In this document: positions 35,736 through 43,819 of the stretch, in pieces
How positions within the stretch are numbered: the first letter of the stretch is position 1
Layout of the letters: each line of letters starts with the position of its first letter
DNA from: Bacillota bacterium
Lineage (GTDB): Bacteria > Bacillota > UBA4882 > UBA8346
Direction of reading: 5' to 3'
Length of the DNA: 64,000 nucleotides
NCBI GenBank assembly: GCA_023435565.1
Contig: JAEYRN010000091.1
Span: 1 to 64,000 of the forward strand
Program-made: the position numbers and the translations under genes
The notes under the pieces: generated by a model
The model's database searches: none
The model's input: the letters and a program-made list of their open reading frames with translations, nothing else
What the model was told of the DNA's origin: nothing

Positions 35736-37145
35736 ATGCTCGGTATATCAGTTAATCGAGATGAAGAAATCACCTTATCCAAACAAATTTATAACCAGCT
35801 TCGCAATCTAATTCTTAGCGGTGTTCTTAAACCCGGAGAAAAGCTGGCTTCTACTCGGGATTTAGCTTTAAACATAAGTGTTTCCCGTAATGTAGTCCTC
35901 GAAGCTTACGATCTGTTACTTGTTGAAGGATATGTGGTAAGTCGTCCCAATTCGGGAACTTTTGTGGCTAGCGGGGCTATTTACGACCGGCCCGAGACAG
36001 AATCCAATTCAGTATGTATCACGGATCCAATCGATTTCGATGATACGTCCAAAAAAAACATCATCGATTTTCGTTCCGGACTACCGGCGCTGGATCTATT
36101 ACCCAGAAAAAAATTCGGACAATTTTATCAGCAAATTATAATGGATATTTCAGAAAATTTCTTCAGCTATGATGCGCCCGAGGGAACTCTTGCTTTAAGG
36201 AAAACAATCTGCCATTATCTTATCAAAAACCGGGGCGTCCAATGCTTTCCCGAACAAATGATCATTACTTCCGGGGCTGTCCAAGGTATGTCCCTAATTT
36301 CACGCATGTTTTCAACTCAAAATCGGCCATATATCCTTGAATACCCGTTACATCAAAAGATCAAGGAATTATTCGAAATTTCAGGAGCAAAACTGCATTT
36401 CGTTCCGGTAGACGGACACGGGCTCAGAACTGAAGACTTGCCTAAAAATATAAATCCTTCTTTAATTGTAGTCACTCCCTCCCACCAATACCCACTAGGA
36501 GGATTAATGCCCATTCAAAGAAGGATTGAACTGATTCAATACGCCCGTTCTTCAAACGCCTACATTCTCGAAGACGATTACGACAGTGAATTCCGCTACG
36601 AAGGACCTCCGGTCAGTTCTCTACAAGGGCTTGATCCGGAACGTGTTATTTATCTTGGAACTTTTAGCAAAGTACTATTTCCCGCTCTCCGGCTTGGCTA
36701 TCTGATTTTACCTCCGGCCCTTTGCGAGCATTGTCAAAAACTGAAGCTTCATGATGATAACCATTCACATACTTTTGAACAACTTGCTCTGGCCCGGTTC
36801 ATCGAAACCGGCGATTTGGAAAGATATATCTCAAAAATTAGAAAAATATACCGCAAACGCCGGGATACCCTGTTAACCTCTCTTATATCTTTTTTTCCTG
36901 ATATCAATATATCCGGTCATTCCACCGGTTTACACCTAATCGCCGAATTTCCGGAAACTGTCTTTAATCAAGCTTTAACCGAAAAACTTCGGAACAACAG
37001 AGTACAAGTCTACCCTGTAGCTATGCATGCTAATGAACAAGCCCACTTAAACAAATTAATCCTAGGTTATAGTCATCTTACTCCCGAACAAATAAATGAG
37101 GGTATTAATAGAATAGCAACCACCTTACACATACAAAATGATTAG
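35736..37145 (+). CDS. MocR-family regulator (GntR HTH + aminotransferase fold)
   Basis: 469 residues. The N-terminal GntR winged helix (ISVSRNVVLEAYDLLLVEGY) is joined to a fold-type I aminotransferase domain with the PLP Lys in LGTFSKVLFPALRLGYL and the EDDYDSEFRY motif. Controls vitamin B6 or amino-acid genes in characterised members. The ATG at 35736 is preferred (GGGGAT upstream); an upstream GTG at 35721 overlaps that site. Confidence 0.9.
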   Translation: MLGISVNRDEEITLSKQIYNQLRNLILSGVLKPGEKLASTRDLALNISVSRNVVLEAYDLLLVEGYVVSRPNSGTFVASGAIYDRPETESNSVCITDPIDFDDTSKKNIIDFRSGLPALDLLPRKKFGQFYQQIIMDISENFFSYDAPEGTLALRKTICHYLIKNRGVQCFPEQMIITSGAVQGMSLISRMFSTQNRPYILEYPLHQKIKELFEISGAKLHFVPVDGHGLRTEDLPKNINPSLIVVTPSHQYPLGGLMPIQRRIELIQYARSSNAYILEDDYDSEFRYEGPPVSSLQGLDPERVIYLGTFSKVLFPALRLGYLILPPALCEHCQKLKLHDDNHSHTFEQLALARFIETGDLERYISKIRKIYRKRRDTLLTSLISFFPDINISGHSTGLHLIAEFPETVFNQALTEKLRNNRVQVYPVAMHANEQAHLNKLILGYSHLTPEQINEGINRIATTLHIQND

Positions 37146-37164
37146 TAGCACTTAATAAAAATAT

Positions 37165-37191
37165 AAAAGCTTGCTCCAAGAGCAAGCTTTT
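37165..37191. terminator. Bidirectional terminator
   Basis: AAAAGCTTGCTC-CAA-GAGCAAGCTTTT, a perfect 12-bp stem between the convergent MocR and Dps-like genes. Confidence 0.9.
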
Positions 37192-37196
37192 AAAAG

Positions 37197-37940
37197 CTAT
37201 TGTAGTCTGGAGTCAGGACTCATCTGTTTATCTCCCGCCATATTACCCTGTCGATCCAATAAATGACCCATCCCCCGAACCAAAGTATCATCCTCAAGAA
37301 CACTATATAGATGGTATCCCAGGTCCTCTCGGTCCAACAGAACCTCTTCCAATACTTCTACCGTTCCGTAATCCTGAAGTTCCTGGGCCCGGGCAATCTG
37401 TTTCCGCAGCATCTCCTGAATCTTTAATTCATGTTCCAGGTCATTCCGGATAAAGTCACGCATCGTATATCTGCCTTCAACCTCATGTTTGATATAGGAC
37501 AACATGTGCTGGGTTTCCGGATGAGCGGTTGGTACTCCGCCAAGCCGGGCGACTCTTTCTCCGATTTCATCAATGTGTTTTTGAGTCTCTTTGCGGTGTT
37601 CATCCAATAAGTGGTGCAAACTTAAGAATGATTCAGCGCCTTCAGTTAACCAATGGTGCTTATTATACTGATGCAAAGCTACGGTTAATGCGCATTGATG
37701 ATCGTCAAGCATTTTGGCCATTTCCAAGCGGACCTCATATGGCAGTCCAATACCGGATCCGACTTGTTTAACGGTTCGCGGCTGTTGACGAAAGACCATG
37801 GTATGATCGGTGGTATGTCCCGGGAGTCGTTGGTCAAAACCCGAAACGTTGAGATTGAAAGAACCTTGAAAGTTGCTAAGGTTTGAAACTGTAGTTTGAA
37901 TTTCCTGCGGAGGTTGAGTCATAGGCTGAACGCCTTCCAA
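37197..37940 (-). CDS. Ferritin-like (Dps-type) protein
   Basis: About 247 residues. Residues 1-70 look disordered and QP/N-rich; the rest is a four-helix ferritin-like domain (ALTVALHQYNKHHWLTEGAE, HHLLDEHRKETQKHIDEIGE), as in archaeal/cyanobacterial DpsA, with His/Asp/Glu positions for the ferroxidase centre. Probably stores iron and protects DNA under oxidative stress. The TTG at 37940 lies 8 nt after AAGGAG; the ATG at 37922 is the alternative. Confidence 0.8.
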   Translation of the reverse strand: MEGVQPMTQPPQEIQTTVSNLSNFQGSFNLNVSGFDQRLPGHTTDHTMVFRQQPRTVKQVGSGIGLPYEVRLEMAKMLDDHQCALTVALHQYNKHHWLTEGAESFLSLHHLLDEHRKETQKHIDEIGERVARLGGVPTAHPETQHMLSYIKHEVEGRYTMRDFIRNDLEHELKIQEMLRKQIARAQELQDYGTVEVLEEVLLDREDLGYHLYSVLEDDTLVRGMGHLLDRQGNMAGDKQMSPDSRLQ

Positions 37941-38075
37941 ATAAATCACTCCTTAATAGTTTTGTCTCTATTATTTCAAACCCAGGCCAAAGTATGTTAA
38001 AAATTTCGTGCCATATAATAAAAAAAACCCTTCAATGAGGGGAACAATTCGAATATTGAACAAAAATAATTAATA

Positions 38076-38220
38076 CAACTTTCCCACCTTAAAATTATTC
38101 AGTTAAGTCAACGCTTCGGAACATCAATTTTTGAAAAATCGTTAAAGCTTTCGATATTTTCAAAAATAGATATTGATTGATATGACTTAACTAAAAAAGC
38201 ATTTTGAAGTGGGAAAGTTG
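38076..38220. repeat. Interspersed repeat, family B, complete copy
   Basis: 145-bp element bounded by perfect 12-bp inverted repeats CAACTTTCCCAC and GTGGGAAAGTTG. The inner arms are also inverted (CAGTTAAGTCA with TGACTTAACT, and A/T-rich TTTTTGAAAA arms), so the whole unit folds as one hairpin. No ORF. A half copy lies at 692-785. It directly follows the cupin gene. Confidence 0.82.
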
Positions 38221-38225
38221 AGTTA

Positions 38226-38492
38226 TTAACCAAAATTATAATGTTTGCGTATTTTTTCATGAACCGTCCACTTACAGGATAAGCCTTGAGGAAAGATAAC
38301 CAAGTCGCCCTTACCAAAAGTCACTTTCTCGGTTGAAGTCTCTACGGAGACTTTTCCTTCCAGGATATAACACGTCTCTTGTTCATCATAGTGCCAATCA
38401 AAGCTCGATGGTTCGCATTCCCAGATCGGCCAGGAAAAAACGTTTAACTTTTCCAGTTGTTCGGAAGTCGGTTTTTCAACGGATACCTTCAT
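38226..38492 (-). CDS. Small cupin protein (cupin_3/DUF861 type)
   Basis: 88 residues: a single cupin fold with SFDWHYDEQETCYILEGKVS and GDLVIFPQGLSCKW. The ligand is unknown. The ATG at 38492 follows GGGAGG by 9 nt. Confidence 0.85.
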   Translation of the reverse strand: MKVSVEKPTSEQLEKLNVFSWPIWECEPSSFDWHYDEQETCYILEGKVSVETSTEKVTFGKGDLVIFPQGLSCKWTVHEKIRKHYNFG

Positions 38493-38761
38493 CAATACTA
38501 CCTCCCTACCGTATTTCCATCCTATAATCTGCTCAAGTAAACCAATAATTAATTTCTATTCGGTGTCTTGTTGTAAATTTCCTTCTTATACAGGGATAAT
38601 TTTGGAAAGTCGAGACTATTTCACCATTTTAAAGGATTTCTCATTTAAAAACCCTATTATGGCAGGAAGCGCCCAAAAGATATTGAATTTCTTGATAACT
38701 CAATTCTCCTACCGCATTGGTTAAAATTGCCACAATCGAAAGGATTAATCTAGGGTGGCCA

Positions 38762-39496
38762 ATGAAAAAATTAATTGAAGCAAAAGTCAACGCCATTATC
38801 AACACCAGCAACCTTCCCTATTACCGCGAACCTATTTTCGGATATGCCGTAGCCAATAACCCCGTTTTTATTAAACTTAAAACAGTTGTAAATCCTGACC
38901 ATTTGCTTCCTCAAGATTTACTTAACAGTGCCGAAACCGTATTCGCTTACTTTTTACCCTTCCGTAAAGAAATTATTACCCGAAATCGTAACGGCCGGTT
39001 AGCCTCCAGGGAATGGGCCAAAGTCTATATTGATACCAACCGTTTGATCTCCCAAATCAACTCCGAATTGGAAATATATTTGAAAAACCAATCTATTGAA
39101 TTTGTATCTCAACCGCCAACCTACGAATTTGACAAGGTTAAACTCATCGCCAACTGGTCGCACCGGCATATTGCCTATGCTTGCGGTTTAGGCACTTTTG
39201 GCCGAAATAACCTTTTAATAACGTCGAAAGGTTGCGGCGGCAGGCTTGGTACGGCGGTCTTAAGTGTTTCATTGGAACCGTCTTCATGCTCCCAATTAAT
39301 ACACCATTGTTTTAAAGATACCAAAGGTTGTTCCTATTGCCAAAATATCTGTCCCGTACATGCCTTATCGGATTTTGTTTTTCAGCGGCAGCGTTGTTAT
39401 GAACAATGCCTTTTAAACGACCAAATTCATCAGGATCTTGAGTTATGCGATGTTTGTGGTAAATGTGCCACCGGCCCCTGCGGATACCTGGAATGA
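38762..39496 (+). CDS. QueG-like 4Fe-4S protein
   Basis: 244 residues. The C-terminal half has Cys clusters of the epoxyqueuosine-reductase type: CFKDTKGCSYCQNICP and CDVCGKCATGPC. The N-terminal region (VFAYFLPFRKEI; CGLGTFGRNNLL) also matches. It is shorter than QueG (about 350), so a different reductase role is possible. The preferred start is the ATG at 38762 (AGGGTGG upstream); the 269-bp gap before it shows no clear feature. Confidence 0.75.
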   Translation: MKKLIEAKVNAIINTSNLPYYREPIFGYAVANNPVFIKLKTVVNPDHLLPQDLLNSAETVFAYFLPFRKEIITRNRNGRLASREWAKVYIDTNRLISQINSELEIYLKNQSIEFVSQPPTYEFDKVKLIANWSHRHIAYACGLGTFGRNNLLITSKGCGGRLGTAVLSVSLEPSSCSQLIHHCFKDTKGCSYCQNICPVHALSDFVFQRQRCYEQCLLNDQIHQDLELCDVCGKCATGPCGYLE

Positions 39497-39517
39497 CGGA
39501 TGACTTCAAAGCTTTAC

Positions 39518-40390
39518 TTACACTCCCAGCTCCTGGCTCCCCAACTCCCGGCTCCTATTGAAAACGCATCTCAAAGTTACTGTAATTAAAACGATTGCTC
39601 CACCGACCAAAGCCAACTTACCCGGCGCTTCATGAAAAAATAGGAATACCCAAATCGGATTAAGAATCGGTTCAATTACCGGGATTAAGATTCCTTCCAT
39701 GGCGGTAACGTGTTTCATCGCTTCCGCGTAAAGAATATATGAGATTCCCAGTTGAACCACACCCAACAGGATTAAACCGATCCACCCCGATGGGTTAGGC
39801 GCCGATTGCAACATAAACGGGAGCCCGACTAAACCCGTTAAAATATTGCCTAAAAAGAGGGATTCCAACGGCGAACCGTCTTTTTGCTTACGGGACAAGA
39901 GTGTCAAAGCTGCAAAAGTAATTCCGCTGACGAGGGCCACCATGTTCCCCCAAAAATTTCCGACCGATAAATTATCTATAAAAAAGAGGGCCATTGCACC
40001 AAGGGTGATTCCAATCGTCAGCCAATCAAATTTACTGGTCTTTTCTCCCAAAAACCAATGGGCAAAAAGGGCCACAAAGATTGGGGCCGAATATTGAATC
40101 AAAATGGCATTGGCCGCGGTAGTCAATTTATTGGCCGTTACAAACGCAATAACCGTAGCCGCATAAGCAATCGCTCCGCCGATTTGCGCCGTCGACCAGT
40201 TAAAGTCGAATTTTCGCCGATAAAGAAACATGATAACCGCCGCGATAAAGCTACGCGTTCCGGCGATAGCCAGTGGATGCCAGGAGACCCCTTTAATAAG
40301 AAGACCGCCCAAACTCCAAAGCAATGCGGTAATGATTAGATAAACAATTGACCGGTGGCGGAGACGGTCGATCCGTATCATTGATTCCAT
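39518..40390 (-). CDS. EamA/DMT-family transporter
   Basis: 290 residues, ten membrane helices in two EamA repeats. Substrate unknown. The last residues (after FNRSRELGSQ) are encoded by a CCCAGCTCCTGGCTCC-type low-complexity stretch at 39523-39556, so the original stop may have been changed by that repeat. RBS AAAGGA. Confidence 0.88.
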   Translation of the reverse strand: MESMIRIDRLRHRSIVYLIITALLWSLGGLLIKGVSWHPLAIAGTRSFIAAVIMFLYRRKFDFNWSTAQIGGAIAYAATVIAFVTANKLTTAANAILIQYSAPIFVALFAHWFLGEKTSKFDWLTIGITLGAMALFFIDNLSVGNFWGNMVALVSGITFAALTLLSRKQKDGSPLESLFLGNILTGLVGLPFMLQSAPNPSGWIGLILLGVVQLGISYILYAEAMKHVTAMEGILIPVIEPILNPIWVFLFFHEAPGKLALVGGAIVLITVTLRCVFNRSRELGSQELGV

Positions 40391-40574
40391 TTTTTGTCCT
40401 TTAAAAATAAATTTGTCATCACTATTCGATTAAACCTGATAAACTCTTTTAGTCCGGTGTGATAGTTTAATAATAATAATTCGCCTTATCAATATTTCAT
40501 ATTATATTTCATAAATATTGATTGGAGAAGATCCACCAAAGTTAATTAATAGAGCATTACTGGTTCAAAAAATC

Positions 40575-40603
40575 CAAAACCCCCGGTGTAATCGGCGGTT
40601 TCA
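40575..40603 (-). terminator. Probable terminator
   Basis: Minus-strand AAACCGCCG and CGGGGGTTTT flank a short loop and are followed by a T-tract, 28 bp after the aldo/keto reductase stop. The stem has mismatches. Confidence 0.55.
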
Positions 40604-40630
40604 TCAATTTCAAACTTCACCCTTCACATT

Positions 40631-41761
40631 TCAAACTTTAATTAAAACCCGATGGGCCTCTTTCAATTGCTCCCTGATCTTGATTTTCTGAGGGCATTTC
40701 TTCTCGCAGGCGCCGCATTCACTACATACATCGGCTTTTATATCCGGTAGCCAAGTGTATTTCCCAAACCCGGCATAATTTTCCCTAGCGTAATCCTTGA
40801 GGCCGTAAACATTGTAATAGTTATAGAGATTGAAAATCGATGGAATATCAATTCCTTTGGGGCAGGGCAGACAGTATTTGCATCCGGTGCAATAAAGATC
40901 GGCCAACTTCCGATATTTTTGCATCAAGATATTAATGGACTCAACTTCCGCCGGTTTTAGAGGCTCGGTATTACTAGTGAACCTGGCATTCTCTTCAACC
41001 ATTTCCAAAGATCCCATACCGGAAAGAGCGCAGGTTACATTGGGATTTGCTAAAACAAATCTTAGAGCCAGTTCTACATTGCTTTCAACCGGTAAGTTCA
41101 ATTCACGGCGGATCTTTTCCGGCAAACCGGCAATCCGGCCGCCCCCCACCGGTCCCATGATCGCTACTCCCAATCCTTTACCCCGGGCATAAGCAATGGC
41201 TTCCTCATTGCTTCGGTCTAAAAAATTATACTGACAAAGCACTCCCGAAAAAATACCCAAATCAACCAGTTCGATTAATTCCTGGGGAGGGGCGTGAAAC
41301 GAAAAAGTGATATGTTTGATTAACCCTTCCGCTTTGGCTTGTTCCGCTTCCTTCAACCAGTTGGACCGTTTATCGGTTTCCATGAAAGTTTGAAAACCGA
41401 TGCCGTGGAAATAATAAAAGTCCAAATATTCTTCCTGGAGACGGGTAAGTTGCTCCTCTAAAATCCTCCGGTAATCTCCGGGTTTATTTATCAAATGCCC
41501 CGGAGACTTTGTCGAAAGATAAATCCGGTCCCGCCAACCTTTAATAGCCTTCCCGACCAACACTTCACTATAACCTTCGTGGTAGATGTAAGCGGAATCG
41601 ATATAGTTAACCCCCAACTCAAAAGCCCGCCGGATCATTCGAATCGACTTCTCTTCATCTACCTGATTCTTCCCGTTACATTCCACCTCCGGAAGGCGCA
41701 TTGCCCCAAATCCTAACGCCGAAAGCTTAATTCCGGTATTCCCATAAACACGGTATTGCAT
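40631..41761 (-). CDS. Aldo/keto reductase with C-terminal 4Fe-4S domain
   Basis: 376 residues. The AKR barrel (catalytic Asp and Tyr in NYIDSAYIYHEGYSE; Lys in LSTKSP) is followed by Cys motifs CTGCKYCLPCPKG and CSECGACEKKCPQ. This ferredoxin-linked AKR group is common in anaerobes. RBS AGGAGG. Substrate unknown. Confidence 0.9.
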   Translation of the reverse strand: MQYRVYGNTGIKLSALGFGAMRLPEVECNGKNQVDEEKSIRMIRRAFELGVNYIDSAYIYHEGYSEVLVGKAIKGWRDRIYLSTKSPGHLINKPGDYRRILEEQLTRLQEEYLDFYYFHGIGFQTFMETDKRSNWLKEAEQAKAEGLIKHITFSFHAPPQELIELVDLGIFSGVLCQYNFLDRSNEEAIAYARGKGLGVAIMGPVGGGRIAGLPEKIRRELNLPVESNVELALRFVLANPNVTCALSGMGSLEMVEENARFTSNTEPLKPAEVESINILMQKYRKLADLYCTGCKYCLPCPKGIDIPSIFNLYNYYNVYGLKDYARENYAGFGKYTWLPDIKADVCSECGACEKKCPQKIKIREQLKEAHRVLIKV

Positions 41762-41955
41762 GTTGTGATCCTCCTGATGTTTTATTAATAATAAATTCCA
41801 TTATCCAATATCTATATTAGAGTCAACATACTATCCCATACATACTAATCCGTTTTTTTTGATAATTGGTTTTTTGAAATTACCTATATCCTGGTTGTAC
41901 CGTTTTATATCTTTAATTGTAAATTGTACATTGTACATTGTAAATTGAATTGTCC

Positions 41956-43191
41956 CTACCCCTTAACTACCCCGATCGTCTTCAACTTTTTTACCGGTCT
42001 TACCAGATCCAGTTCGTTTTGAATTACATAATCAATATCCTTATAAGCAAACCGACTCTCCTCAGCCACATCCGATCTTTTATGCTTCCCCAAAACTACC
42101 CGGCATTCCTTTAAATCTTTTAAAACTTCCTCAACCGAATATCTCTGCTTGGCACCGGTCCGTGAATACTTCCGGCCGGCCCCGTGGGAACAAGACTCAA
42201 AACTCTCCGGGTTCCCCAATCCCTTCACCAGATAACTAAAAGAACCCATCGCTCCGGGGATAATTCCCAGTTCATCTTGACCTGCCCGGATTGCCCCTTT
42301 TCGATGGACCCAAACCTCCTTGCCGTAATGTTTTTCCAAAGCGGCATAGTTATGATGACAATTAATTCGGTCCGAATATTTAATCGTATGTTTGGAGTAT
42401 TTATCGACCCACTTGCTTAAAATCTCCATTACCCGATCCATCATCCATTCCCGGTTTTCGCCAGCGAACTCCAGGGCTAAATTCATCCACCGGATGTAAG
42501 ACTCACCCTCCTTGGTATCAATCGGTAAGTACGCTAAATTGTACTCTTTCGGCAAAGCAATATTCTGCCGTTTATTCAACTCTTTTGCCGCTTCATTAAA
42601 GTATTGGCAGATCTTTAAACCGAAATTTCTACTCCCGGAGTGGAGCATGATCCCGACCAATCCTTCATCGTCCTCTTGAAGCTCGATGAAATGGTTCCCG
42701 CCTCCCAGAGTGCCGACTTGAAAGTACCCTTCCTTTAATTCCGGCAATAACTCCTTGGCAAATTCATATTTTGAAAGATGATGCATAGCCGTATCCATGG
42801 CCTGACAGGGCTGTTTTTGTTTATGATGGGCAAATCCCACCGGAATATTACGCAAAACATCACCGACAATGGCTTCGATCAACCTTCCGTTAGGGGTATC
42901 TTTCTTTTGTAAAACCTCAGCCGGAAGGTCTGTCTGGATATAGGCCATCCCGCATCCGATATCTACACCGACAGCATTTGGGATAATAACATTTTCAGCA
43001 GCAATCACGCCCCCGATGGGCATACCGATCCCTTGATGAGTATCCGGCATTAAGGCGACCCATTGATGCAGGAACGGAAGATTCGCCAAATGCATCGCTT
43101 GCTCCATACAACCCGCATCAACCTGTTCCGGTTTTCTGAGCCAGACTTTAATTGGATATTTTTGTTTTGTTTGATGAAATAATACGAACAT
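41956..43191 (-). CDS. rtcB: RtcB-type RNA ligase
   Basis: 411 residues. Mn-binding and GMP-acceptor motifs are visible: PDTHQGIGMPIGG, GVDIGCGMA, LGGGNHFIEL, CHHNYAALE and the guanylylated His in SCSHGAGR. Joins 2',3'-cyclic phosphate and 5'-OH RNA ends, in repair or tRNA healing. Monocistronic; no archease or RtcA nearby. Confidence 0.93.
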   Translation of the reverse strand: MFVLFHQTKQKYPIKVWLRKPEQVDAGCMEQAMHLANLPFLHQWVALMPDTHQGIGMPIGGVIAAENVIIPNAVGVDIGCGMAYIQTDLPAEVLQKKDTPNGRLIEAIVGDVLRNIPVGFAHHKQKQPCQAMDTAMHHLSKYEFAKELLPELKEGYFQVGTLGGGNHFIELQEDDEGLVGIMLHSGSRNFGLKICQYFNEAAKELNKRQNIALPKEYNLAYLPIDTKEGESYIRWMNLALEFAGENREWMMDRVMEILSKWVDKYSKHTIKYSDRINCHHNYAALEKHYGKEVWVHRKGAIRAGQDELGIIPGAMGSFSYLVKGLGNPESFESCSHGAGRKYSRTGAKQRYSVEEVLKDLKECRVVLGKHKRSDVAEESRFAYKDIDYVIQNELDLVRPVKKLKTIGVVKG

Positions 43192-43369
43192 GGACTTTCT
43201 CCTTATCCTTAGTTTATCAGTAAATTCAAATGAACTTCAAGAGTAAAAACATTAGTTTGATAAGAATCGCCTGTTCATAATCGGTTTTAATCAGTGTAAA
43301 TCCTTTTAAAAAATTAGGTGTATTTATATCATATCTGTCAAACTATATTAAAATCGAAAATTCCAACAA

Positions 43370-43398
43370 TTGAAAACTCCTTATTGTTATTATATAAT
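43370..43398 (+). promoter_or_regulatory. Promoter for the small ORF pair
   Basis: TTGAAA (43370-43375) and TATAAT (43393-43398), 17-bp spacer, 18 bp upstream of a small ORF. Confidence 0.7.
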
Positions 43399-43415
43399 TC
43401 ACATAGGTGGTTACG

Positions 43416-43475
43416 ATGAACAAATTTCGAAATTTAGATAAAATAGCGCCATTATTGATAAATTTAAATGGTTGA
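43416..43475 (+). CDS. 19-residue small ORF
   Basis: Encodes 19 residues beginning MNKFRNLDKIA and ending INLNG. AGGTGG lies 6 nt before the ATG, and a good promoter precedes it. It could be a small protein or a leader peptide for the Lys-rich ORF 100 bp downstream. No family recognised. Confidence 0.45.
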   Translation: MNKFRNLDKIAPLLINLNG

Positions 43476-43576
43476 TAAATCAAAAATTGAAAAATTTATT
43501 ACTGCTATTGTAAAACATGTTTATAAGTGAATATTGGTAATTATGAAACTCGCTCAAGTGACAAAGGAGAATTAAA

Positions 43577-43819
43577 ATGAAAACCGAAAAGAAACGCATC
43601 CCCGGACAAAGTATCCGGAATACCTGGCAGATTAACCCCAGGACCCGGGTACATGACAAAGACATTCGTAAAAACAAGAAAAAATTTCGCCAAATGGCCA
43701 AGAAAGAAATGGAAAATTTGATGAAACAAAATCAAAAAACCAGTCCGCAAAAGGACTGGTTTAGTTTTATCTTATCAGGACTCGTTTTAACCAATTTTGC
43801 CTGCTCATCAAAACAATGA
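43577..43819 (+). CDS. Small Lys/Arg-rich protein, 3' end overlapping feoB
   Basis: 80 residues. The first 50 are very basic (RIPGQSIRNTWQINPRTRVH) and look like an RNA-binding small protein. AAAGGAG precedes the ATG. Oddly, the feoB terminator hairpin (43737-43762) lies within the frame and the last 53 bp overlap feoB in antisense. Transcripts may end before the stop codon, or the native protein may be shorter. Confidence 0.55.
   Translation: MKTEKKRIPGQSIRNTWQINPRTRVHDKDIRKNKKKFRQMAKKEMENLMKQNQKTSPQKDWFSFILSGLVLTNFACSSKQ
43737..43762 (-). terminator. Terminator of the feo operon
   Basis: AAACCAGTCC and GGACTGGTTT form a 10-bp stem, with six T following on the minus strand. It begins just after the feoB stop codon. 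Confidence 0.88.

Noticed and set aside
39523..39556. Separate mobile repeat (CCCAGCTCCTGGCTCC type)
   Set aside because: Too short and of low complexity to define as an element; recorded only as the odd coding end of the EamA gene.
41917..41952. ATTGTACATTG direct repeats as an operator array
   Set aside because: Short AT-rich repeats of this kind are common in intergenic DNA; no palindrome and no promoter alignment.
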